DNA from: CAVHXA01 sp963639765
Lineage (GTDB): Bacteria > Bacillota > Clostridia > Oscillospirales > Oscillospiraceae
NCBI GenBank assembly: GCA_963639765.1
Contig: CAVHXA010000016.1
Location: 1-43,235 of the forward strand
Reading direction: 5' to 3'
DNA: 43,235 nucleotides
In this document: piece by piece, positions 22,662-31,200 of the stretch
How the letters are laid out: the number at the start of each line of letters is the position of its first letter
Position numbering within the stretch: position 1 is the stretch's first letter
Position numbers and translations under genes: made by a program
Notes under the pieces: generated by a model
Told to the model about the DNA's origin: nothing
Seen by the model: the letters and a program-made list of their open reading frames with translations, nothing else
The model's database searches: none

Positions 22662-22885
22662 TTTTGCGCCTCCTGTCCTGTTGACTTTACATCAATGGCA
22701 GAAAAAAGGGTCTCAATCGATACGTCCAGCGCACTCGCCACTTTTGCCAGGGTTCTTGTCGATGCGTTCTTTTCCGGGTGACGTTCCAGATAGTTGATCG
22801 TCGCGCGGGAAAGACCGCTCTTTTCGGCAAGTTCTCCCTGCGTCATGTTCCGCTTCATGCGGTTTTCGCGAACGGTGTAGGTCAT
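22658..22885 (-). CDS. Cro-like Xre repressor (first early gene)
   Basis: 75 aa, ATG at 22885 seven bases after GGGAGG. A compact HTH (NMTQGELAEKSGLSRATINYLERHPEKNAST) followed by VASALDVSIETLFSA. It is the first gene of the leftward early operon, divergent from the rightward repressor gene 164 bp away, exactly the place of Cro in lambda-like switches. It would bind operators in the shared promoter region and favour lytic growth. Confidence 0.85.
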   Translation of the reverse strand: MTYTVRENRMKRNMTQGELAEKSGLSRATINYLERHPEKNASTRTLAKVASALDVSIETLFSAIDVKSTGQEAQK

Positions 22886-22924
22886 CACTTCACCTCCCTA
22901 CCATCCAGTAGGTTTTACAAGCAG

Positions 22925-22953
22925 AGTATACCGCACCCGTTGCCCTTTGTCAA
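22925..22953 (-). promoter_or_regulatory. Early leftward promoter (Cro side)
   Basis: Minus strand TTGACA (22948-22953), 17 bp, TATACT (22925-22930): near-perfect sigma-70 promoter for the early operon, with a leader of about 35 nt. A CAAGTCGATTT box (22951-22961) overlaps the -35 and resembles half of the palindrome at 10141. Confidence 0.85.
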
Positions 22954-22983
22954 GTCGATTTCCCACGGCATTTTGCACAAATC

Positions 22984-23012
22984 TTGACTTTCGTTTTTGT
23001 ATCATGTATAAT
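22984..23012 (+). promoter_or_regulatory. Repressor maintenance promoter
   Basis: TTGACT (22984-22989), 17 bp, TATAAT (23007-23012), running to the repressor start 37 bp on. TGCACAAATC (22974-22983), an exact half of the 20-bp palindrome at 10141, abuts the -35 box and is a likely operator half-site. The promoter is back to back with the early leftward promoter. Confidence 0.85.
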
Positions 23013-23048
23013 ATGCTTGACACATCAATTGAAAGGAGTGTCACTCCC

Positions 23049-23420
23049 ATGACTCTGAAGGACTTTCTGATACAGTACAGAACGGAACACGATCTGTCCC
23101 AGAGGCAGTTCGCAGCGATCTGCGGTCTATCTAACAGCTACATCTCCATGCTGGAGAGGGAGCGGAACCCCACCACAGGTGAAAAAATAGTCCCCACGCT
23201 GCAGGCGTTTGAAAAACTAGCCCGCGGCATGGGGATCACGCTGGAGGATATCTTTGATACGATCGAGGACACGCCGGTCGATCTGCGCTTTCACCCGGAG
23301 GGAGACGCGCCGGAGGACGAGCGGGAGCTTATTGCCGCTCTTCGCAGGATCCCGCCGGAGAAGCGGCGCGAGGCTCTGCGCTATCTGAAATATCTGGCAG
23401 CGTCGGAAGACGAAGCATAA
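23049..23420 (+). CDS. Lysogeny repressor (Xre/CI-like, short form)
   Basis: 123 aa, ATG at 23049 after AAAGGAG. Residues 1-70 are the HTH (HDLSQRQFAAICGLSNSYISMLERERNP with LARGMGITLEDIFD). A short acidic linker (about 75-98) leads to a basic amphipathic tail ALRRIPPEKRREALRYLKYL, probably for dimerisation. There is no LexA/CI peptidase domain, so induction would need another route such as an antirepressor or a metalloprotease; none is obvious. Its last 92 bases are overlapped by a convergent small gene. Confidence 0.88.
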   Translation: MTLKDFLIQYRTEHDLSQRQFAAICGLSNSYISMLERERNPTTGEKIVPTLQAFEKLARGMGITLEDIFDTIEDTPVDLRFHPEGDAPEDERELIAALRRIPPEKRREALRYLKYLAASEDEA

Positions 23421-23508
23421 GCGCGTCCCGCTCTTGTGGCGGGAGCTTGCGCAGAAATCGAAGCACCTGCAGAATGTCTCCGCTTGATACGATGAAATCG
23501 TCACGCAT
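23329..23508 (-). CDS. 59-aa protein convergent with the repressor gene
   Basis: ATG at 23508 with GAGGG seven bases upstream, about 46 bp after a strong promoter on the same strand. The product contains DILQVLRFLRKLPPQERDAL and a loose tail. The block LRKLPPQERDALMLRL resembles the repressor tail LRRIPPEKRREALRYL (shared Leu, basic pairs and PP). It overlaps the repressor 3' end by 92 bases in antisense. I infer that both the peptide and the antisense transcript could weaken the repressor; the coding potential itself is moderately supported. Confidence 0.55.
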   Translation of the reverse strand: MRDDFIVSSGDILQVLRFLRKLPPQERDALMLRLPTLPDISDSAEPRAASPAGSCEERQ

Positions 23509-23553
23509 ATCCGTTCCCTCTTTCTCCGTCTTTTTGTTCGATTTGTTGTCCCC

Positions 23554-23582
23554 ATAATAGCACCATATTCATCGCCTGTCAA
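23554..23582 (-). promoter_or_regulatory. Strong promoter toward the repressor 3' end
   Basis: Minus strand TTGACA (23577-23582), 17 bp, TATTAT (23554-23559). It lies between repressor and recombinase genes and reads away from the recombinase into the 59-aa gene and then antisense through the repressor gene. Confidence 0.75.
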
Positions 23583-23618
23583 GTGGAAGACGAATATTTT
23601 TTACATCGGAGGCGTACC

Positions 23619-25223
23619 ATGCCAAAAAATAAGAACAAGCCTTCGGAGCGCGTGCTCACGAAGGCCGTCATCTATGCCCGTTATTCCTCCTCCGGGCAGC
23701 GTGAGGAATCCATCGAAGGGCAGCTCCGCGACTGTCGGAGCTATGCCATGAAGAACAGCATGGCTGTGGTCGGCGAGTACATCGACCGCGCCATGACCGG
23801 CACGTCCGACAAGCGCCCGGACTTCCAGCGCATGATCCGCGACTCCGCGAAGGGGCTGTTCGCCGTTGTCCTCGTCTGGAAAATCGACCGCTTCGCCAGG
23901 TCGAGATACGATTCCGCAATCTATAAGAATAAGCTGAAGGCCAACGGAGTGCGCGTTGTGTCGGCAAACGAGACGATTCCCGACACGCCGGAAGGTATCG
24001 TGCTGGAATCCGTCATGGAGGGTTTTGCCGAATACTACTCTGCGAATCTGTCGCAGAATGTCCGCCGGGGAAACTACGATTCCGCGCTGAAAAGACAATC
24101 GCTTGGTCATCACATCCTCGGCTATCGGACTGGAGCGGACAAACGCTTTGAGCTCGACCCCCAGACCGCGCCGGTTGTTCTGAAGATTTTCCAAGACTTC
24201 CTCGCTGGGAAGAAGCTGCGCGACATCGCGGATGAGCTGAATGCCAATGGGCACAGGACGGTTCTCGGGAAGCCGTTCACGGCGAATGCTCTGCGGTACA
24301 TCCTAAAGAACGAGCGGTACACGGGGCTCTATGTCTATGAGGATATCCGTGATGAGCACGGCATCCCGGAAATCATCGATCGGGAGACGTTTGCCCGGGC
24401 GCAGGTGCTGATCGAGGAGCACCGCCGCACGCCGGCAGCGAAAAAGTCGCAGGAGGTATTTATGCTGACGGGAAAACTCTTTTGCGGGGACTGTGGTGAA
24501 CCGATGAGCGGAGCCGCCGGAACGAGCCACACGGGGAAGGTCTATACCTATTATATGTGTCTTGGGAAAGAACATGGGACGTGTACGCATCCCAGAGTGC
24601 GCAAATCTGAGCTGGAGAACGCCGTTCTTGGGGAACTTATGCGCGCCGTGCATTCCAACGATGTCATCCAGGCGTTTGCGGACAGGTTCATGATCTGGCA
24701 GTCGGAGCAGAGCTCCACAGAGGAGCTTGACGGTCTCCGGGCAAAGCTGCGTGAGACGGAGACCGCGATTAAGAACGTCATGCGGTTTGTCGACACAGGC
24801 ATTGTATCGGATTCTTTAAGGACGCATCTGATGGAGCTTGAGGCCGAGCGGGTAGATCTGGTGCGGGGTATCGCGAAGCTGGAGCTGGAGAACCCGAAGC
24901 TGAAGCGTGAGGACGTAGTCTGGTTTTTGGAGCAGTTTCGCGAAGGAAATGTCACGGACGAGAAGTGGAAGCTGCAGCTTACAGAGACGTTCCTGCGCGC
25001 AGCCTATCTCTACACAGACGGCCGTCTTTTGCTCCAGCTGAACTTTTGCGGAGCGCAAAGCAAAACCTCGACGAAGCTGGCCGAAGCCGCCGTCGAGGCA
25101 GGAGAAGAGGAAAGGTTCAACTTGGCACGGTCTGGTGCGCCAGACGAAGGCAAAGGAGAACCCCTGTCCCTGTACTTTTACGCTGGCATCTTTGTCATTT
25201 TATCGCGTTTTAAGCAGATTTAG
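23619..25223 (+). CDS. Large serine recombinase (integrase)
   Basis: 534 aa, ATG at 23619 with GGAGG seven bases upstream. The resolvase domain begins at VIYARYSSSGQREESIEGQ, with nucleophile Ser23, then KIDRFARSRYD. The recombinase domain (about 175-280) includes LRDIADELNANGHRT and LRYILKNERYTGLY. A zinc ribbon (CGDCGEPM..YYMC..GTC) and a coiled coil (about 385-460) follow. It should integrate and, with a directionality factor, excise the phage. The last 35 residues look unlike the family and may lie across the attachment site. No excisionase gene is recognised. Confidence 0.93.
   Translation: MPKNKNKPSERVLTKAVIYARYSSSGQREESIEGQLRDCRSYAMKNSMAVVGEYIDRAMTGTSDKRPDFQRMIRDSAKGLFAVVLVWKIDRFARSRYDSAIYKNKLKANGVRVVSANETIPDTPEGIVLESVMEGFAEYYSANLSQNVRRGNYDSALKRQSLGHHILGYRTGADKRFELDPQTAPVVLKIFQDFLAGKKLRDIADELNANGHRTVLGKPFTANALRYILKNERYTGLYVYEDIRDEHGIPEIIDRETFARAQVLIEEHRRTPAAKKSQEVFMLTGKLFCGDCGEPMSGAAGTSHTGKVYTYYMCLGKEHGTCTHPRVRKSELENAVLGELMRAVHSNDVIQAFADRFMIWQSEQSSTEELDGLRAKLRETETAIKNVMRFVDTGIVSDSLRTHLMELEAERVDLVRGIAKLELENPKLKREDVVWFLEQFREGNVTDEKWKLQLTETFLRAAYLYTDGRLLLQLNFCGAQSKTSTKLAEAAVEAGEEERFNLARSGAPDEGKGEPLSLYFYAGIFVILSRFKQI
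25131..25144. other. Possible attachment-site core at the integrase 3' end
   Basis: TCTGGTGCGCCAGA is an inverted repeat whose minus strand begins TCTGGCGCACCA, the look of a tRNA acceptor end with CCA. Many phage att sites overlap a tRNA 3' end and lie beside the integrase gene. The match is short, so this is only a pointer. Confidence 0.25.
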
Positions 25224-25235
25224 AAACCAAAAAGA

Positions 25236-25270
25236 AAAGCCCTCCCCCGGAAGAACCGAGGAAGGGCTTT
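25236..25270. terminator. Bidirectional terminator between integrase and late operon
   Basis: AAAGCCCT (25236-25243) pairs with AGGGCTTT (25263-25270), with extra inner pairing. On the minus strand TTTTCTTTTTGG follows, a strong end for the 28-kb late transcript; on the plus strand the U-run is short, so it may also stop integrase messages. Confidence 0.9.
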
Positions 25271-25299
25271 GCTGTGGAAGTGTATGTGAGTTGTGGAAG

Positions 25300-28200
25300 T
25301 TAGTTCCAGGGAGCTTCACCCAGAGCGCTCTTGGCGTAGCCCTCTGCAAGGTAGATGGCATCCTTTTGGTCATCGGACAGCGGAAGGGAATTGATGTACG
25401 CCATAACCTTGGCCTTCTTGGAGCCGGATATGGTCTTGCCGTTTTTATCCTTATCCGCTGACATTTCGGATACTGCGCTGATGTAGGACGCATAGGTTGC
25501 ATAGGGGATTTTCGCCTGTTCAAAGGCCGTGAACTTTGCCTGGCCGGACGTGCTGTCTCCGATGATCTGGAGAATGGCGATTCGCTTTTCGGCATCGTTC
25601 GCAACGGAGTTCGTTGCGATGGCAAGGATTTTCTGGTTATCCGAGACTGAAGCCTTGCCTTCCAAAGGAGCGAGGGATTTGAGATCGGTGTAGATGGAAG
25701 CCGCCGCGGAATCGGAGACTCCGGCAGCGTAGAGGGAATCGTACTTACCCGCGTCAGCCTTCATCTGCTGGTAGTAGCTGAGTACATCCTTGAGGAATGT
25801 ACGTGCTTCCTCTGATTTGCCCGAGTAGGTCTTGTTCACCCAACGGGAAAACTCCAGCGCCTTCTCCGAAGGTTTCGCATCCGTGGCATTGATTTCGGCA
25901 TACTTGGCATAGGCATCGACAAACTGATCGTCCGTGAAGCCCATCTTCATGCATTCCTTCATGCCTTTTGCGATGTTCGCAGACGTTGTGACAAGCGTTG
26001 TGACAACTGTGTACTTGTCGGATACATCGAGATCCTTCAACGCTGCCAGCTTGTCGGCCTGTTTTACCTCTCCGTCTGCATCGGTAAACGCCGCCTGTAC
26101 GGACAGGAAGTCATCCATATCCATACCGGCCTTGCGGAACTTCTCCACCTGCGCCTGTGCCTTTGCGACCGCCTCGTCAGTGCCCGGAACCAGCGCATAA
26201 TACGCCGCTTCCTTGGCCTCGTCCGGGAGATCGGCAGCCAGAATCACGTCTACGCGGCCATCCTTCTTCAGCGCGTCTCCCGTGCCAAAATCGTACATAT
26301 GCTGCACAACGCTGATTGCATCAGACATTGACGCACCGTTATCGATGATGGCCTGTACATCAGCCTGTGCGGATTTTGACGCAATCTTCGTCATGTAGAT
26401 GAAGTTCTTCTCATCCTCGTCAAGGTCGAGCGCGTTCAGCGCGGAAATCTTTTCCGAGGTTTTCGTTCCCGCCACGGAATCCTTCACCTTGTCGTAAGCG
26501 TAGTACACGGATTTTATGTCAACCATCCCGGAATTGTACAGGTCAACGGTGCTGGGCTGCGGCTTCTTCTGGTTGTCCTCGCCGTACAGAGCCGTCTCGA
26601 TGGCGTCGCGATAGACGGTCTCGTCCAGGCCGATGTATTCGAAGTATTCCATTCTGGCCTTTTCAGATGCTGCGTCCATCACCTTTGCGACCATGCCCAC
26701 CTTATCCGCATCGGAGGCATCGATGTATTCCTGCGTCTTATAGAGCGCCTCCAGGCCGGAGTAGGTTTCCTGGCCGAGGGTTTTCGCGAACTGCGTATAG
26801 GCATGGGAATCAAGGTAATAGGTTTGTCCCGCATAGGTCACGTTTTTCGGAGCCTGTTTCGGAAGCGCCGATGTATCCCCGGTTGCGGCATAGAGCCTCT
26901 TCATCTCGTTGTCCGCTTCATAGGACGTAACCTTCTGGATGTATCCGGGAGACAGCGTATTGTAGAGGAGCCTCTTCCACCACGTATCGCCGACGTTCTT
27001 GCGCTCGTTGCCGTACTGGTCAACGGAGGGTTCCAGCTGCATGGATGCGAAGGGGATCTTGGCGATGATGCGGCGTGCAAGCTGCTCAGCCTTCTTGGAG
27101 TACGGGGAATCGGTCGGTGCGTAGGTCGAGCGGCGCGTATCGTCCACCACGCGCGCCATCTTTCCTCCGAAGGTCGGGAAGAACTGGAGCGCATAGCTTT
27201 CCAGCGCAGACCACGCCACAGAGGACGCGACACCGGCGCCGGTGGACTCATAGGATTCGAACATATCGGTAATGCCGGAGAGCATGGATAACGAGAAAAT
27301 CGGTTCCATGATGCCCAAGACGGAATCCACCACCTCGGAAGCCGACAGATCCTTGTTTTCCCGCTTTGCGTACTGTGCAAGGGAAACGCCGATAAAGAAC
27401 GGCATACAGGCCGGAGCGACCCAGTCCATGGTGTAGGTATAATCGCCGAAGCGAATGGAGTAATCCTGCCGCCCGGTCTCCTCTTCCATAGAGGACTCGC
27501 GATCCTTCTCGTCGGATCCGGCAGAGGCGAAGGCCGCACCGGTCGCACCGAGGAAGGCTCCCAGGATGGTCACACCCGTGCCCGTAAGCCCGGCTGAGAA
27601 ATCGGAGATGATCTGAGACGCCGTAACGTCCTTGCCCCGTGCCTTCTGCGTGATGTCATAGACGCCCTTGATGAGACCGGCAGGCGAGTATTCAAGACCG
27701 CGCTTCAGCACGTTGATCGGGGTTTTCTTGAAGGGCATAAGGCCGCCCACGAAGAACTCTGCGGCTGCGCTGCTGTTCTCGATCTGATTGAGCAGATTGG
27801 CCACATGGCTTGCATCACGATAGGTAGCCTTCAGCGCCTCCTCAAAAGCCACCTCACGGGCGCGCAGCTTCTGCGCGTCCGTAATGTTCTCCGGGGTCAG
27901 CTTGTTCGCCTTCATGTACTCGGCAAAGGAATTGACGTAGTTGCGGCGCAGGAAGAGTGCGTCCTCCGCTTCCAGCGTGTTGGAAGAGAATTTGCGCACG
28001 GCTTCGGCCGCAGGCGTGGCGAAGATTTGGCGTTTCTCCTCGATTCCCGCCGTCTCGGAGCGTTGTCCTCCGGCCTGCAGGTCAGCTTTGATCTCCGCAT
28101 AGTCAGCCGCCGCGAAGGACTTGCGCCCGGAATCCTTGCCCGTAAGAACAGCCTTCGTGCGTTCACCGTTTCTGACGAAGGCCTTTTCGAAGACCGTTGC

Positions 28201-31200
28201 GACCACGTCGCGCACGTTCTTCATGCCAAGCTGCACAGTGTTGCCGAAGACGTTGCGGATATGCGTTGTGGGGTTTAGGAGCATACCGATGTAGCGCACG
28301 GCACGGATGCGTTCAGAGACGGAGCCAGGGAGCTGATCGGCGATGTTCTGCTCCAGAGCCTCTCTGGCCGCAGTCAGATCCTCCTCGGTCTTGGCATTGA
28401 TGAAGTTTTCCATCAGCGTCTCGTCGATGATGACTTCGCCGCCCTTGTTTTTCACAAAGCTCAGATAGGCCTGCATGACGGACTGCGCCGTTTTGATGGT
28501 CTTTTTGTACTGTTTGGCGTTGTCCAGCGTGATCTCGGCCGCCGCCATGGATTCCGACAGTGCTCGGATGTCTCCGGCATAGCGGTTCCACGTTTTCCAT
28601 GCGCTGGTGATTTCGGAATTGGTCTTTGCAAGCTCGGCCTTCAGAGCCTTGCGCTCGGCGCGGGTTTTTTCAAGGGTATTTAATTCCCGCTCCAGCTCCG
28701 CACGGCGCTCCGCAAGCTGTCCCAGAAGCTCCTTCTGCTTTGCAATGTTGTCAAGGGTCTTCTTCTGAGCGGCCTCAATCTTTCCGGGGATGGCGTTGTA
28801 CTCCCGACGGATTTTGGCAAGTTCCTCAGCCGATACCCTCTTTTCTCCAAGCTCCCGCTCCAGCTCCGTGCGGCGCTTCGTCAGCGCGTCCAGCTCCTGC
28901 TGAAACTCGGACTGCGTCGGATCGGCATAGGGCTCCAGCTTGCGTGAAAGCTCTTCCATGACGTGCTTTGTGTCTGTGGCTGCGCGCTGGAAATCCTCGT
29001 TTGTGGCATCTCCGGCCTTTACGGCCTGTGCCGTAGCCTCAAGATGATCCACGGAATCGATCGCGCCGTTGATGCTGTCACGGATGCGCTGAACCTCGCG
29101 CGTTTTGCGGGAGGCTTTCCCGGTCTTCTTGCGCTTGGCATAGCTCTCGGCCTGTCTTGCGTAGTGGTAAAGCTGTCCCTCCGGCGTAAGCCTCTTTAGG
29201 AGGGAGAGCGCCTGGATACGCTGGCCGTAATCCGTACCAAGGGTAGCGAGATCGGAGAGGATTTCCACGGACTCCTTCATGCGTCCGCTGCGCCTGGCCT
29301 CCAGCATCAGACGTTCTCCGAAGGCAATCTGTGCAGCGCCGTCCTTGCCCTCGCCGCCCGACTGCGCCCATTTGCGAAACGCGCCGTAGGCCTGGTCAAA
29401 GGAATCGTAGGAGGAGCGGATATCGATGGCCTGTGCCACGTTCTCCTCGTTGGTAGTCGGCGTATAGGTGTCGAGAACGGCAACATCACGCACGTCAAAG
29501 TCATAAGCCGCAGCCTCGTCCGCCGTGCGATAGAATCGGCGCACATTTCGGTCATCTGCAGCTTTTGCAGGAAGCTCGGAGACAGTTGTGTGATAGGACG
29601 GATCGTCGGCATCGTAGATCTGTTCGCCGGGCTCGATTTTCCCGTACTTCTCCACGTTCTTTGCAATGAGTGCGTCAAGGTTGAACCCCGCCACAGCCGC
29701 CTGCCCCGTCGGCAGATAGTCCGTAAGGGACTCCTGCGAACGATAGTCCCCATTCAGCGTCACCGTCCCCCCGCTCTCCGCGTACCGGCCGGAGCCGCGC
29801 TGACGGTTCACGTCATCCAACGCTTCCGCAAGGATATTCTGTGCCCGGACAAGGCGATCCTGCGCCACATCAGTCGCAAGGCCGTTTTCGGTGGAGCGCG
29901 TCAGCACATCTTCGACGGAATCGAGGAGAACGCGCGCGGCATCCGGGTCGGTTTCTGCAACGCCGCGCAGAGCGTCAAGACTGCCGAGGAACTTTTCTGA
30001 AACATACGCCGCCATGAATTCATGCTCCGCGTCAGTGCGGGAGAGCTTGACTCCAGCCTCTGCATAGCCCGTGATGATGTCATCCAGAACGCCGTTGTAG
30101 GCCTCAGACCGAAGGCTCTCGTTGCGCAGGACGAAGCTCTTCAGCCGTCCGTAGCCCTTCGCCGCTTCCGCTCTGTGCGTCAGCTCATGGGCATACGTTG
30201 TCCAGATGGCATCGTTTGCCTGCAGTCGGGAATTTAAGACAACGGTATCCGCTTCGCGGTTGTAGTAGCCGTTGTAGCGGGATCCGAGATCGGCAAACTC
30301 CACCTTGGAGCCGAGCTTTCCGGCAAGGTTGGAAATTTCAAGTGAAACAGTCGCATTCACGCCGTTCTCACGCGCCGACCGTTCAGTCAGCCGCATGATT
30401 TCCTCGGAGGAATATCCACGCCCCGCTTCATACACGGATTTATGTGCGGACACATCACTGGTGGCTGTCACCTTCGGCAGAGATTTCATGATGTCGGAGA
30501 GATTCACGGAGGCCTGCGAATCGCCGCCGGTGTACCGTGCGTTCCAGTAGCTGTTCTGCAAGTCCTGTATGGTCTGCTCGACCGATGTCTGCACGGCTTC
30601 CGCGATCTGAGCCTCCGACATGCCGCCGTGAAGCGCGATATCCGTCTCGTTCGCGCGGCCATAACGTGCCTCCTGCGTCATGAACTCAGAGAGTGCAGTA
30701 AGCTGATCGGGCAGCGTCATGTGCTGATTCTCGTCAAAGTAGCCCGGATAATCCGAAGACAGTTCCCCGAAGAGTGTATCGATACTCATGGCCTTTTTAT
30801 CGCCCGTGCGAAGCCATCCGTTCTTCCGTCTCCACTCGCCCCAGGAGCCGCGTCCGACCTCGGACTTGACGTCTCCGGGAATGTAGAGCTTCGTCTCGCG
30901 GATATGATCGTATGCCTTCTTATAGTCCTCGCGCACCTTCGGCATGGAGCGCACGGCATTGTCCCGCTGCACAGTCAAGGCTGCGGTATAGCCCTTCGTC
31001 AAGGATTCTCTCAAGGCCTGCGTAGCCTCGTTGGAGCGGTTCTGTACCTCAGCGCTGCGGTCTCCTGCAAGGTAATCGCCAACGGCATTGAGATACGCCT
31101 CAGCCGCGTCAGCCGCCGCAGAAACGCTTTCCACATCAGTTCTGCCGGAGGCATCCTTAAACTGCTGATTCAGCTCCTGCTTGAAGTTCAGCTTTTCGGA

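Noticed and set aside
23423..23452. Hairpin after the repressor stop as a terminator
   Set aside because: The TCCCGC..GCGGGA stem lacks a U-run and lies inside the convergent 59-aa frame.
23217..23582. 121-aa minus frame over the repressor end
   Set aside because: It begins within the promoter itself and has an irregular Arg/Cys-rich composition; the 59-aa frame with a proper ribosome site is preferred.
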